Shown here piece by piece: positions 10,641 to 22,935 of a DNA stretch of 64,000 bases. The notes under the pieces were generated by a model. It worked only from the letters and a program-made list of their open reading frames with translations. It made no database searches and was not told the origin of the DNA. Positions within the stretch are counted from its first letter, which is position 1. Each line of letters starts with the position of its first letter. A program made the position numbers and the translations under genes. The stretch comes from Aedes albopictus (Eukaryota > Arthropoda > Insecta > Diptera > Culicidae): NCBI RefSeq assembly GCF_035046485.1, contig NC_085137.1, positions 252,424,733 through 252,488,732 on the forward strand. Reading direction: 5' to 3'.

Positions 10641-11880
10641 CAATCAGATTTATTTGCTGGCCAGTAGAGAAGAGAGAAGCTATATGCAAAGGCAATTAGG
10701 CTACAATGAAAGAATGGTTTTTATGACCAGTGCGCTTCGACAAAAAACACCCAATATTTTAAATACATTTACATCAAATGGTAAAACATGTTGGTTGTTG
10801 TGCGTATTAGACCCTCATGTAGCATTATTAACATTAGAAAAAACCAATATGCTCTTACTGTACTAGTTACTCATGATGACTTCCCTCATTACTCCAATGT
10901 TTTTTATCCTGCCTTGGCCATCAACAACATGCCCCAAGTCAACCATATCATTCAGTTGCCAGGCTTTCCAGTCTTTTATTTATTCATAAAGGTATCCCCA
11001 ACGTTTGCTCCATAATCCAATTTCTCTGGATAAGCAACATCATAACACACAAAAAACTCTCCCATCATATAACCGTAGCCATCCGCGACATGGCTTCCAA
11101 CTTCACGCACTCCAACCAACAACCCAAGAACAAACGTTGTTGTTGTTGGAGTTCTTACGCTCAAGTACCTAGTGCGGGTAGGCATACGCGCTACGCTCCC
11201 ACGTAATCGTGACTTGGAATATTGCTGCTGCCCCTCCGCCACTGTGGCCACTTTATTCTCGGAGAGCTCTTACCTACATATACTGCCCGAACCGAGTGCG
11301 TTTCCACCGTTATCTCGACCCACGTTCCTCACATCCTCACATCATAGTCCTATATGCTGGCTGTTTGTATTATTGTTAAACCTCCGCAGCTTACGCCGCT
11401 GACTGTCGTCGGCGATATGGTCGCATTTGTACCTATTTTTTCAGCTTTCGTCCCTTTTTTTATTCCCCACCTTGCCTTGGTCGGAAGGATATGCCACCAG
11501 CCCGCGAGCGTCCTTTGTCTTGACGACGATTTGGTTGGCTGTGCGCTCGGTGTTAGGTAGGCATTAGCGAAATAATATTTGTTTTCCCCTATTTACTTAG
11601 ATTTGCATTTTGGCTTGGGCTTAGCTCCGGTTGGCGTCATGAATACGTTTTCATAAATTTGTTCACTCAGACACGTGAAAACATAGGAGATAGGTGGAAC
11701 ATTCGCAATTCCACAAGAATATATGTACAATGCCGGTGGTAACACCACCCCACTCACGTGTATTCTTAACGTGAAACAAAAAGAAATATTCTTTTTTCCG
11801 ACTACACAAATTAGGACTGACATAAAAAAATGAGATCAAAACAGTGTTTATTCTTTATTTCATTCATTAGGTTTGAACGT
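10641..11880. other. Unassigned, possibly single-copy DNA
   Basis: More balanced base composition than the neighbours, with short open frames on both strands (for example 11172-11402 and 11354-11560 plus). I recognise none of them as a protein family and see no repeat structure. It may be host intergenic DNA. Confidence 0.35.
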
Positions 11881-12719
11881 CAAGAAATCAGGGATTTTAA
11901 TAAACACTATTTCCACAAGAATTTTGCTATAGATCCTGGAGAACGTTCAGAAATTTTAAAACGGATTCCTCAAAGTAGGAATGGCAGAAATTGAGTTTTC
12001 CCAGGAGTTCATCTGGAAAATTGCTCAATAGACCTGTTCACTTTTTTTGACCTACCCGTGTCACATCAAATTATCAATCCACATGCAAAAACAAGTCTTC
12101 AGTCCAAAAATGAGCCAAATTGATAAAGGTTTAGAGGTGTATCAAATCGATTTTGTGTTTTTTCGAGCATTTTCACGAAAATGTACTCCAATATCCAGAA
12201 AATTGCACCGAAAAGGTACCGAAAACACCTTTAAAATATAGTTGGAACAATACTCTACAACTTTTCCGAAGACACTATGATGTTTAAATTGCTTATTTCA
12301 AAGTTATTCAACAATTTTCGTTGAAAAATCGCGAAAAAATACAATATTTTTACGGTACACTCTGCATCTCATTGCAATTTGGCATCATATAGCCTTGTTT
12401 CGAAACCGTAGAGCGCATAGTAAGAATGAAGTTTCCCTTTATCGTGTAGTTGTGTTGCTTGTGGCTAGATAGATGCAAGTAATCTCCACAGTTGTATGAT
12501 AAATTTTGCATCCAGAAGCAGCTCCATCATCGTATTGAATTGTTAGCTAAATTAATCGGTATCAAACGGATGTCCAATATTTCGTCCAGCTGATCTCGTC
12601 GACACGATTTCTTGTCAACAAGTAAACTAAATATCTAGCTAGTTCTGGAATGGGCTGGCCCGATGGTCCCGATCATCATTATTTGGGAGATTGCGTGTAA
12701 GTCATGGCATCATCCTAAC

Positions 12720-12835
12720 TGCTACAAAGAAAGAAAAAAAAGTTTATTATGTATTTGAGCTTGAACCTGGGACCTTCTGATCCGCAGGCTCGAGCCTTAT
12801 CATCTGCACCATTTCTGATACTTAAATCAAAAGAC
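12720..12835 (-). repeat. tRNA-like SINE fragment, minus strand
   Basis: On the minus strand GGTGCAGATGATAAGGCTCG is followed by GGTCCCAGGTTCAAGCTC (B-box-like), then an AT-rich stretch and a pyrimidine run. This is a tRNA-derived SINE head. No confident duplication was found. Confidence 0.5.
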
Positions 12836-13005
12836 ATTAGAATACGATGGCATGACGTCTTAATCATGGGTAACTTTGTTTTAATTCGTGCTGGCAACTC
12901 TACGCGATTTTTAGTATCAACGTGACATACTTTTGATAATAAGTCATTGAAAACGAATTCCTACACAAAAACGATGTATGGACGAAATGTTCGTTACCCA
13001 AAGGA

Positions 13006-13270
13006 GAAATAGCTAATTAATTTAGTCACGTAAAATATGTAAAATTACATGACTTTTATATGTAAAATCGTAAAAATATGCCGTTAGGATATAGTTAGAA
13101 CAATACTCTACAACTTTGCCGAAGATACTAAGGTGTTTAAATTGCTTATTTCCAAGTTATTCAATAATTTTAGTTGAAAAATCATGAAAAAACGTGATAT
13201 TTTTACGATTTTACATATAAAAGTCATGTAATTTTACATTATTTTACGTGACTAAATTAATTAGCTATTT
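13006..13270. repeat. Hairpin element in the hAT-like composite
   Basis: AAATAGCTAATTAATTTAGT and GTAAAATTACATGACTTTTA on the left are complemented at 13205-13270. The loop (about 13080-13190) repeats sequence of the outer element at 12236-12345 (AACAATACTCTACAACTTT), so part of the outer element was duplicated here. Confidence 0.6.
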
Positions 13271-13309
13271 GGCAGACAATTAAACGATCCATATTAAATA
13301 CAAAATTTC

Positions 13310-14345
13310 CCATAAATAATTCGAAAAATCCCAGTGAAGAAACAGGGGTGTGAGCAGTAATAAATTACAAAACTTCCATAAACAAATAAAAAAATGCATA
13401 AATAAATCAAAAGTTTCCATAAATAATTGATTTTTGAGCAATAAAGAAAGTCAAAAATGCAATGAATAAATCAACTGTTGCAATAACAAAAGCCATTTTT
13501 CCTACCAAATAACTACGAATTTTCTATAAATAAATCCGAATTTTCCATAATAAATTAGAAAATTCACAATAAAAAATATAGAAAAAGCAATAAATAATTC
13601 AAAAAATGCAATAAAAAATGACTAAATTACCCATGAAAAACAAATGCAGGAAAGTATGATGCAGTGAAATGCTGAATCGCACTTATATGACTGTAATGAC
13701 TGAAAAGCCTGCCTAACTATGATTGCAATTTACCGAGCAATCGCTTGCTGTCCAAACTCGCTACCGCTCGTCGGATCTAAAAAAGGGATAACATCTATGT
13801 TTGCATTATACCGGGCAAATTCTTGGATCTGTGGTTTGCCTAGAACCGAAACGATGCAGTTGTGGTGGATCGGATATCGAAATCTTCGGCGGCCTTCTGC
13901 CGCCTCAGTTCCTCAATCCTCTATGCGGCTTCGCCGCATGGTCTATGTAATTTTTTGGCTCAAAATGCATTTACGTTTATTGCTCGTTTTTTGACATTTA
14001 TTGATAATTTAGTTTTTTGTTTATTGCATTTTTTGAATTATTTATTGCTTTTTCGATATTTTTTTATTGTGTATTTTCATATTTATTATGGAAATATCGG
14101 ATTTATTTATGGAAAATTCGAAGTTATTTGATGGGAAAAATGGCTTTTGTTATTGCAACAGTTGATTTATTCATTTCATCATTATTTTTTTAATTGCTCA
14201 AAAATCAATTATTTATGGAAACTTTTGATTTATTTATGCATTTTTTTATTTGTTTATGGAACTTTTGTAATTTATTACTGCTTACACCCTTGTTTCTTCA
14301 GTGGGACTTTTGGAATTATTTATGAAGAATGATCACTTTCTTATG
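13310..14345. mobile_element. Foldback of TTTATTATGGAAA/CATAAATAA units
   Basis: Left-arm words (AAGAAACAGGGGTGTGAGCA, GCATAAATAAATCAAAAGTT, CAACTGTTGCAATAACAAAA) occur in complement between 13990 and 14320. Both arms consist of loosely repeated 'ATAAATAAttc..AATTTTCC' text. A GC-richer loop of about 13660-13960 separates them. No transposase. Confidence 0.6.
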
Positions 14346-14593
14346 AGTCGTTTATATTTTAGCCTATCCTAACGGTATTTTCGGCACCCTTTCGGAGCAA
14401 TTTTCTGGATTTATGAGTAAATGTCTGTGAAAACGGTTAAAAAAACATAAAATCGATTTGATACACCTTTAAATCTTTATCAATTTGGCTCAATTTTGGA
14501 CTGAAGACTTGTTTTTGCATGTGGATTGATAATTTGATGTGTCACGGAGAATCGGAGAAAAAAAGTTTCAAAGTGAACAGCTCTATTGCTCAA

Positions 14594-15354
14594 GCTTTTC
14601 TTCAGAAGATATAGATGGACAGTTCCTTTAGCGATTCTTTAACTAGTTTCATCAAAGATTCCAAAAACTATTTTTCAGCAATTTCTCAAGAGATTATTGC
14701 AGAAAGTTCTCCAGAGGTTCCTCCGTGTATTCATCCCGAAATTCCTTGATCGATTTATTCAGAAATTCTATCCCTTGGAAACCCTCCAAAGGTTCCTTCA
14801 GGAATTTCTCTGTATACTCCAGGGTTCTTTTGATTTTCAGCACATCCTCCGCGGACTCTCTCAGGCATTTCTTCAGAAATTCCTCTAGAAAATTATCAAG
14901 ATATTCTTCTAGAAGTACTCCCAGGGGGTTTTCCAGAAGATCCTCAGATATTCCTTCGCGGCAGGCATCATACACTTCTCTTGGGATTTATTGAGACTTT
15001 CTTTTAGGAGTTCTTTCAGATTTGTTCAGAGGACCCTTCAGGCAAACCTTCAGAGATTCTTTTCTATCCCTTCAGGGTTTATTTGTTGGCGTTTCTCCTG
15101 GAAAATCTTAAGAAAGTCTACTTGGAATTACTGTAAAACATTTTCCAACTTTTTAGACAGTCTTAAGGATTCCTTCAGAAAGATCATTTTTTCTTAATAA
15201 TTTGTTGTTTTTTTTTTCAAGAAATATTCCAGACATGTTTAAATTTCTGCTGTTCTGTCCTCCAGAGAGTACTCAGAAATTGCTCCAGAAGTTGTTGTTC
15301 ACTAGCAACTATCAAACAATTTGCAAGAAATTCAATCAAGAACACCTTCAGAAG
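14594..15354. repeat. Degenerate CTTCAGAAATTCCTCCAG-type repeat island
   Basis: Runs of TTCCTTCAGGAATTT, TTCTTCAGAAATTCCTC and similar. Both strands show open frames rich in Ser/Phe/Arg or Glu/Leu/Lys, produced by the repeat. Not a gene. Confidence 0.65.
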
Positions 15355-15356
15355 TA

Positions 15357-16279
15357 CAGTATGACCCATAAAAAAATGCGACAGTTTTCAAAGTCATCGT
15401 TCCCCTACTTTGAAGTGATAAACCTTGCATATATCTATTGGATAGTATAGTAGAGCCACTAATCCGATAATGGCAAAGGAACATAGACTGATTTCATGCA
15501 CATACCTTTGGAAATATAACGTTGAACATATGGATGTCGAAATCGTCCACGCGCCAGAGGCCGTTTTTTAAGGATATAAATTTCTTTCAATTGCTTTCAA
15601 TCACATTCAATCAAATTTTATTTTCAAAATTGTACTTTTATGGCTGGATAAGGTCTTCAGGAGTTGGTTGGTTCGTCGGACAAGCACGAAAAAAATATTA
15701 CCTTATAAATTAAGAGACATTTTCTGAAAATTTAATTATTTGACAAATGATAATTTTTAGAAAATATTATGTTTTAAGCATGAATTTGTTTTAAAGTACT
15801 TAGTATTTGTACCTATCATAAAGGTAGGTTTATATGCCTTCATCGACAAAAAATTGTTTTGAAAAATGTTCAAACAGTGTTAAGCTTTTTTATTAATTTA
15901 TCTTAAATACGGTTTTTAATATGTTGCACCTTTTTTAGTATTTGTTTCCTAAACATTTTAAATTATTTTTAAAACATGGGCGTATTAAAGAGTACTTATT
16001 TCTTCATGGTTTCCATGTGTTTTAAAGTTTTTATCTTAGTTCATTTTGCGCTGAAAATTAGAGGAAAACTTGATTTTATTTAGAAATTGTTAACAATTAT
16101 AAGGTATCCCATAAACGTAACCAATGAATATCATGACAAAAATTTTAAAGATCCTGTATGACAATGACCTTCTTATTGTATCCTAATCCAAAAAAGTTTA
16201 ATTCATTAGGATTATTTCAATAAAAATCATCAAATACCGCAAAAAAATAGAATGTCGCATTTTTTTATGGGTCATACTG
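15357..16279. mobile_element. Tc1/mariner-like element, 923 bp
   Basis: A perfect 27-bp terminal inverted repeat begins CAGTATGACCCATAAAAAAA and ends ...TGCGACA. The TA dinucleotide is duplicated on both sides (15355-15356, 16280-16281). TA duplication fits the IS630-Tc1-mariner superfamily. The interior is AT-rich with no frame resembling a DDE transposase, so it is non-autonomous. Insertion is within the degenerate repeat. Confidence 0.85.
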
Positions 16280-16281
16280 TA

Positions 16282-17268
16282 TCTCCAGGAGTTTTTCCAG
16301 CGTTTGTTTCAAAACATCCTCCAGGAAGTCCTTCAGAAATTTGTTTGAAAACTTGTTCAAGAATTTCAGTACCTTTGTCAATTTCTACACGGATTCCCGC
16401 AGATTTTTTTCAAGGAAGGAAGAAATTGCTCCGCTGTTTAATTCAGAAATTCCTAAATGGACTTCTTTGGATATCTCCCCTTTCAGGGATTTTCTCAGAA
16501 ACTTTGCATGTTAAATTTTATTTTTTGTATATTTTAACGTTTGCTAATTCTACATTTTCTCAGAACTCCTCCAGGAATCTTTCCTTCAATTCCTGCAATT
16601 TTTTTTGCACAAAAATCCTTTAGAAATTCCTCCAGAGCCATTCCAAGGATTTTCTTCAGGTATTTCTCAGGAATTCCTCCAGGAACTTTTCCAACGATTA
16701 CTTCAGAAATAGTTTTAGAGAATTTTGTACAAGATTCTCAAAAATTTCTTCTTGGAATCTCCAGAGGTATCTCCAGGCATTCCTTTAGAAATTTCTTCAG
16801 GTAGCTCTTGAAGAATTACTCCAGTATTTTTATGTGATTTCATATATCACTCCAATAAAAATCCATGCAGGAATATCTGAAAGAAAGGAATTTTTATAGG
16901 AATCCCAGAAGAAATTTCGGAAGGAGAAATTTTAAAAAGAAAGTTTAAGAAATTTCTTCAGTAGCTCTTAAGAATATTTGTAAGTGATTCTTGCAGGAAC
17001 CTTGGAAGAGTTTCCTGAAGAAATGCTGACAATTTTTTGAAAATTCTCAAAAATTCCTGAAGAAGTTTCAGAAGGAATCCGTGAAGGTCTTTGGTGGAAT
17101 TTTTACATAAATTTTCATTCAATTCCTGGAGAAATCCCTGGAGATATTCTTAAAGAATTCCTAGAGGAATATTTCAAAGTATCCCATGTAAATTCCTGAA
17201 GATAAGAACTTCTGGAATCACTCCTTGAGGAACTTTTGGTAGAATTCCCATAAGATTTTATTAAGACA
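16282..17268. repeat. Degenerate repeat island
   Basis: AATTCCTCCAGGAACTTTTCC, GAAGAAATTTCGGAAGG and related words, continuing the island interrupted at 15355. Confidence 0.6.
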
Positions 17269-17425
17269 CCAGCTGTCCCGGCAAACGTCGTACTGCCTCC
17301 CCACTGTGTTTTTTAAGTACAGCTCCATAGGGACGTCCCCCGCAAAGTCGTATGTATGGGAGCCCCCCGTTCCAGAGAACGGAGAGGTCTCGCTCCAAGC
17401 TAAGAACCTTCCCCGGCCCCAAAAT
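17269..17425 (-). mobile_element. Helitron-like 3' terminal fragment, minus strand
   Basis: Read on the minus strand the fragment ends ACGTTTGCCGGGACAGCTGG followed by T. A short GC hairpin followed by CTRR and a T fits a Helitron 3' end, and the same terminus recurs at 42210-42231. Only about 150 bp can be linked to it; the 5' end was not found. Confidence 0.5.
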
Positions 17426-17429
17426 ACTC

Positions 17430-18180
17430 ATCGGTCATCATCGGAGGAATTTCTGATGATAAATATACATGGAAATTACCCGGAGGAGCTCCTGAAGGAA
17501 TCTGTATAAGTTTTTGTGAAAACCTCCGAAGGAATATCTGCTGAGATCACAAAAAATAATCAAAGAACTTCTAGAGGAATTCATGGAGATATTTCATGAA
17601 GAAATTTATTAAGGAATCCCTGAAAGAATTATTGAGAGAATCGATGGAGAAATTTCTAAAGTAATCATCAGATTAGTTAATAAATGGAATTCCTGGAGTT
17701 ACCTATGAAAGGGGAGCATCCATAAATTACTTCACACATTGATAAAGTATAAAGTAAAGTGTGACAACCCATACACACATTTCTGGAGTCCCACACAAAA
17801 AGTGTGCCATATAAGACACGGGGTTGAAAACGGATAATTTTTGTGTGACCTAACTTATGAATTTTCTAAAGAATCAATGCTCTTTTTGAAGGTTCTCTAT
17901 AGAAATTCTTTAGAAAATTTATAGAGGAATTTAAGACACCACAAAAAATACTTCTGAAGGAATATTTTAAGGATTTTTTTGAGAAATCACTGGCAAAAAA
18001 TCTCTAAAAAAATTTTTTAACCACGATGAAATATTTAATTCAATTTCTAGAGGCTCCTTTTTTGAAATTTTTGAAGAAAATTTTGGAGGAGTTTCTGGCA
18101 AAAATCATGGACAATGTTTTAAGGAATCCATGAAAATTGTCTGCAAGGAATCTCTAGAATAATTTCCGAAAAAAGGGTCG
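17430..18180. repeat. Degenerate repeat island
   Basis: GGAATTCATGGAGATATTTC, GAAATTTCTAAAG and similar words, with a short non-repeat patch near 17710-17870. Confidence 0.55.
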
Positions 18181-18932
18181 GGAATGAGAATCAAATCATT
18201 CGTCATCAGCCAATCAGATGGAAAATGGACGGAAATATGTAATGCAACATGTAGGCGAATGCGCTTGTGGCCCGCGAGTACCGCGAAGTATTTTATTGAT
18301 AACCAGTTAAGGTTTTCAAAATAAACTCGCCTAGTACTTTTGAAAATAAAACATGTTGGCTGTTCGAGCCCGTATGAAGTTGATCATCAATATTAACTTC
18401 GTTTCTCGACAGCCTAGATAGCTGTGTAGTGTCGGTAGCGGTTGTCACAATTGGCTAAGAATAAAACTACGGACCGCCTGTTCCGGTGGTTAAAGTCCAC
18501 TTAACAGGTGACTCCTAATTCATGGTGTTATGCGCCTATATGCTTACCGTGCCTAGGCATGAATGGTTAGGGCGGTCTTATGAAATCCTAACCGTTAAAC
18601 GAAGCCTGTGGAATACCAGGGTGTCCTCCCCACAGTATTTTGGCCTTACTGCGCTAACCGGATCAATGCTGCACAAAGTTGACCTTGTGTTTCTCTTAGA
18701 TAATAAGCTATCCTTCTTAAGTCTCAACCTCGAGGCTTAATAAGGGTAGGATCATTAGTATGTTGTCTATTAGCTTTAATTACTACCTGTATGGCTTCGC
18801 ATTTTGCGTTTTACAGTGTCCTCTGTGTATTTTCGCCTCTGGCGTTTTTTAATCAATACCAAATTGGTTGTATCGCTGCTGTTATTTTCTTGTGCTGTGA
18901 TTGTAAGAGTTTGATCTTTCCTAGTTTGGGAA
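18181..18932. other. Unassigned; possible LINE 5' region
   Basis: Mixed-composition DNA with no long frame. It abuts a LOA-like RT fragment and could be the 5' part of the same deleted element, but I cannot show this from the sequence. Confidence 0.3.
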
Positions 18933-19280
18933 GTGGCTACGGTTGAGACAGCTCTGATCAATCTTCAGTATAAAAGAATTGCGTATTCGATGCCCACTTC
19001 CCCGATTGTGTGGATATTACATATTACATCTTCGGATGAACCTGATGTCTTTTCTTATGGTTCTGATTCTCTGGATCCAATTCTGAGTATCGTAACTATA
19101 GAATCGATTAAATGGGCACTAAATGGCTTTGTTCCTTTCAAATTTCCAGGAGCAGATGGAATTTGTCTTATCTCGCCCCAAACTATATTTATAAAACTGC
19201 TTGTTCGCAGTCTTGTAGCAGGGTATATTCCCAAATTTTGGCGGAAAAAAACGCCAAAAATTTCCAAGAAAAAAATATAA
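18933..19280 (+). pseudogene. LOA-clade LINE RT fragment
   Basis: The 115-codon frame contains IESIKWALNGFVPFKFPGAD followed by GICLISPQ...LVAGYIPKFW. This matches the start of the reverse transcriptase domain in LOA-type LINEs (the 'PFKSPGxDGI' and 'LGYIPxxWR' segments). The palm domain with the catalytic aspartates is absent and the frame ends in Lys-rich nonsense. It is a short dead fragment directly before an RTE copy. Assignment to LOA rather than another Jockey-group clade is by pattern only. Confidence 0.5.
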
Positions 19281-20336
19281 TCTGTTAAATAAATGCCATA
19301 TTAGCGCGCAGCAGCTAGCAGTGGCCCTACCAACGGAAGAGCAGCTTGACGCAGCTACACTTGAAGATGGCTGGAGGGACATCCGATCCGCCATAGGTAG
19401 TACCTCGGCTACAGCACTAGGCTTCGCGACTCCGAATCACAGAAACGACTGGTACGACGGCAAATGTGAACAGTTGAAAAACGAAAAGAATGGAGCATGG
19501 GTGAGAATGCTGTAACACCGTACGAGAGCGAATGAGGCACGTTACAAACAGGCGCGGAACAGGCAGAACTCAGTTTTCCGGAAGAAGAAGCGCCAGCAGG
19601 AAGAACGAGATCGTGAAGCGACGGAAGAGCTGTACCGCGCTTAGGACACACGGAAGTTCTACGAGAAGCTGAACCGCTCGCGCAGAGGCTTTGTGCCACA
19701 AGCCGACATGTGTCGATACAATATCGGGAATCTTCTCACGAGCGAGTGTGATGTGGTCGAAAGGTGGTGGCAACATTACGATGAGCACCTCAATGGCGAC
19801 GTTGCAAGCACCGAAGGAGGCGTGGTGACAGATGTAGGAGTACGTGCGCAGGATGAAAGATTTCCAGCCCCTAACCTCCAAGAGATTGAGGTTAGCCGGT
19901 TGAAAAACAACAAAGCCGCTGGAGCAGATCAACTACCAAGCGAGTAACTAAAATACGGTGGAGAAGCACTGGTAAGAGCACTACATTGGGTCGTTACCAA
20001 GATTTGGGAGGAGGATGTATTACCGGAGGAATGGATGGAAGGTATCGTTTGTCCCATCTGTTAAAAGGATGCCAAGTTGGATTGCGGGAACTATTGCGCG
20101 ATCACACTACTGAGCGATGCCTACAAAGTACTCTCTCAAATTTTATGCCGCCGTCTATCATCGATTGCAAGAGAGTTCGTGGGACAATATAAGGCTGGGT
20201 TCATGGATGAACTCGCTACTACGGACCAGATGTTCGCCTTCCGCCAGGTGTTGCAGAAATACCGCGAATACAACGTGCCCAGTGATATTGAAATTGATAA
20301 TGTGATTTTGATATTATAGCTCGCAAATTTGAGACG

Positions 20337-21080
20337 ATGACGAAAACGTACATCCGACTAAAGAGTGAAGCCAGCCAAATCGGATTAGTCATTAATGTGT
20401 CAAAGATAAAGTACATGATGGCAAAGGACTCCAGGGAGGAAGCACCTCTCCCGCCACCCCGAATTCCTATCGACGGTGATGAAATCGAGGTGGTTGAAGA
20501 ATTCGTGTACTTGGGCTCACTGGCGGCCGCCGACAACGACACCAGCAGAGTAATTCAGAGGCGCATTGTGGCAGGAAATCGTGCTTACTTTGGACTCCGC
20601 AGAACTCTACGATTGAATAAAGTTCGCCGTAACACGAAGTTAACTATCTACAAGACGCTGATTAGACCGGTCGTTCTCTATGGGCACGAAACATGGACCC
20701 TGCGTGCAGAGGACCAACGCGCCATTAGAGTATTGGAACGGAAGGTGTTGCGTACCATCTACGGCGGAGTGCAGATGGAAGACGGGACTTGGAGAAGGCG
20801 AATGAACCACGAGCTGCATCAGCTGCTGAGAGAACCCGCCATCGTCCATACCGCGAAAATCGGGAGGCTACGGTGGGCGGGTCACGTCATCAGGATGTCG
20901 GATAGCAACCCGACAAAAATGGTTCTCGAGAGTCATCCGACCGGTACAAGAAGACGAGGTGCGCAGCGAGCTAGGTGGGTCGACCAAGTGGAGGACGATT
21001 TGCGGACCCTTCGCAGAGTGCGAAACTGGAGACACAATGCCATGGACCGAGTACCCGAGCAGAGGAGAATATCAAAATAA
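20337..21080 (+). pseudogene. C-terminal part of RTE-like ORF2
   Basis: This is the longest intact stretch of copy 1 (247 codons). It starts just after the lost RT catalytic motif: GLVINVSKIKYMMA is the segment following FADD. EEFVYLGSLAAADNDTSR, NKVRRNTKLTIYKTLIRPV, LYGHETWTL, WRRRMNHEL and RLRWAGHVIRM follow, the typical RTE tail with the GHVxRM box. Codons from about 21054 on are not LINE sequence but the end of the inserted TA element, so the apparent stop is contributed by the insertion. Confidence 0.75.
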
Positions 21081-21394
21081 TAACAACGAAATCACAAAAC
21101 CTGTTTTTATATCTTGGTTTGTTATTATTAACTTATTGAGGTATTACCATTCCATAACATGTTTTGTTCGACAATATTATTTTGTTATGATCATGCTATT
21201 GTAATATTTTCTCCATATTACATTTCAATAACATGTTTAATTGTGGCACAAGTTCAGTTATTTTAGTGTTATTGTGACTGTTCACATATTTGCTCATTAA
21301 TATCACAACAATAACAAACTTTGCATGTTGTTCACAGCATTCCGTGAGGAACTGGAGAGAAAATATCATTTTCTTATCGGTTCCTCTTCCCAAG

Positions 21395-21943
21395 GATGTT
21401 TTAGATCACCTGGCAATCGTTTGACCTATTCATACTAAACGATCAGATTTTTCGATGGTTTAGTATGATTAGGTGCTACTAGCGCTCTAGCGCGTATACA
21501 CAGAAAAAAAATGTAATTAAAATTCAGCGAGAAATCATGCACATAAAGGGAATGCTAGAGTTAGTGCACTTTTACATGAGATATAATGTAAAATTACATT
21601 ACCATCGTGTAAATTTCCGCCAAACATCGCGTAAACCATCATGGACTCCAACCGGTTACATGACTATTAGCGGGAATTTACACGATTGTAACGTAATTTT
21701 ACATGATAGCTCATGTAAATATACGCTAACTCTAGCATTCCCTTTATGTGCATGATTTCTCGCTGAATTTTACATGAATATTTTTTTCTGTGTATATGAG
21801 AATTAGAATATGGCGTCCTTGGTGATAATTGTAAGAAAAACACTAATCTACAACTTTGCCAAATACCACATTTCAATATTAAACTACTGAACTGAGTTAT
21901 AGATAAATGAGTCAAACGATTGCCAGGTGATCGAAAACATCCT
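21395..21943. repeat. Hairpin arms around a nested MITE
   Basis: AGGATGTTTTAGATCACCTG with GCAATCGTTTGAC is complemented at 21911-21943. The centre is occupied by the MITE at 21499-21792. Confidence 0.65.
21499..21792. mobile_element. Palindromic MITE with CACAGAAAAAAA ends
   Basis: The arms (CACAGAAAAAAAATGTAATT, AGCGAGAAATCATGCACATA, AAGGGAATGCTAGAGTTA) are complemented nearly perfectly up to 21792. TATA, or minimally TA, flanks it at 21495-21498 and 21793-21796. It is 294 bp and non-coding. Confidence 0.75.
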
Positions 21944-22165
21944 GGCTCTTCCTTTTTTTTACAATACATTCTAACTGTAACAGGGCCAACTTTTCAGTAT
22001 TTTGTTTTAGAAGCACTTTGATAAGCATACCTGTTTTCCAGTTCCAGTTGGGTACGAGTCCGTTTATAGAAAGTGCAATAGAGTGTTAGCCATTTACGTT
22101 TTGGATCATCTGGTGGAATTCCAGGATTTAAACAACAAACAACAAACGGACGAAAATGTCCTAAA

Positions 22166-22565
22166 CAGTGCTGAAAATTTCATTTCGTCATATCTAAATT
22201 CAATCACCTACAGCTCATTTTAGAAGCTGAACCTGAGAATATGGTATATGTAAAACTTGTGCGGCTAGACCAGTTCTGCAAGAAAGTCACGGAAAAACTA
22301 CTATTTTTCGAATATTTAAGGTAAATGTCACGGACTACCTTTGCAAAATGCCAAATGATATTCACCATGAATATCATTGGCATTTTTCGAAGGTAGTCCG
22401 TGACATTTACCTTAAATATTCAGAAAATATCGTTTTTTCCGTGACTTTCTTGCAGAATTGGTCTAGCTGTACAAGTTTTTCATATACCATATTCACAGGT
22501 TCAGCTTCTAAAATGAGCTATAGGTGATTGAATTCAGATATGACGAAATGATTTTTTCAGCACTG
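22166..22565. mobile_element. hAT-like palindromic MITE, 400 bp
   Basis: It starts CAGTGCTGAAAA and ends TTTTTTCAGCACTG. The 8-bp repeat GTCCTAAA flanks it (22158-22165, 22566-22573). The two halves are near-complementary along their length, so a transcript would fold into one long hairpin. 8-bp duplication and CAG ends fit hAT. Confidence 0.85.
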
Positions 22566-22935
22566 GTCCTAAAAGAAGTGAATTCATTTTGTTTTCTGAT
22601 TGTTATCAATAACTTATGAATTTCAAAATTTGTTATTGAAGTATTTTACAAATTCACTATTATTAAGTTGTTATTGAAACTAACAAAACGTGTTATTTAA
22701 CTGGTCTTTCACGAACATTTTTTTGTTATGATTTTTGTTATTTTGCCGCTTATGACAGACAAGCTTATAACATAATATGTTATGTTAATAACATGATAAT
22801 AACTATTTCCGTTACTCAGTTATTTTACCAAAATAATATATTTTATTATTCTGTTGCTATTTCCTTCTGCTCGGGTATGATGGAGCCGGTTACTATTACA
22901 GCAGAGGCCACTAGGCCATAGCCTAACCGGTAAGG

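Larger units (their letters stand above)
12029..14585. mobile_element. hAT-like composite element, about 2.56 kb
   Basis: The inverted ends are TAGACCTGTTCAC on the left and the complement of TAGAGCTGTTCACTTT on the right, with arms continuing for about 210 bp (shared words CAAAAACAAGTCTTCAGTCC and GGTGTATCAAATCGATTTT). The 8-bp repeat TTGCTCAA at 12021-12028 and 14586-14593 is the target duplication, fitting hAT. The interior carries a SINE (minus), a 265-bp hairpin and a 1-kb foldback. No transposase is seen. Confidence 0.75.
21054..22875. mobile_element. TA-flanked element, 1.82 kb, with AACAA-rich termini
   Basis: The inverted ends begin CCCGAGCAGA, and TA is duplicated at 21052-21053 and 22876-22877. 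Removing it rejoins the RTE tail. Both ends are rich in TGTTATT/AATAACA motifs. It is non-coding and carries a nested hairpin (21395-21943), a MITE inside that (21499-21792) and a hAT-like MITE (22166-22565). Confidence 0.75.
19285..22935 (+). pseudogene. RTE-like LINE, copy 1, split by a TA element
   Basis: Fragments in several frames read in LINE order: endonuclease/RT linker (19321-19950), RT start (NNKAAGADQLPSE, VLPEEW, QYKAGFMDE..TTDQMF), then a deletion that removes the catalytic FADD region, and the C-terminal tail (20337-21053). Stop codons and frameshifts make it inactive. At 21054 it is broken by a 1.8-kb TA-flanked element. The tail resumes at 22876 and runs to about 22935. Similar, better preserved copies are at 25866 and 49035. 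Confidence 0.75.

Noticed and set aside
14694..14994. Overlapping open frames on both strands (Ser/Arg/Phe-rich on plus, Glu/Leu/Lys-rich on minus)
   Set aside because: They come from the degenerate repeat, occur on both strands and have no domain.
15522..15713. Transposase of the Tc1/mariner-like element
   Set aside because: 63 codons with no helix-turn-helix or DDE/DDD motif.
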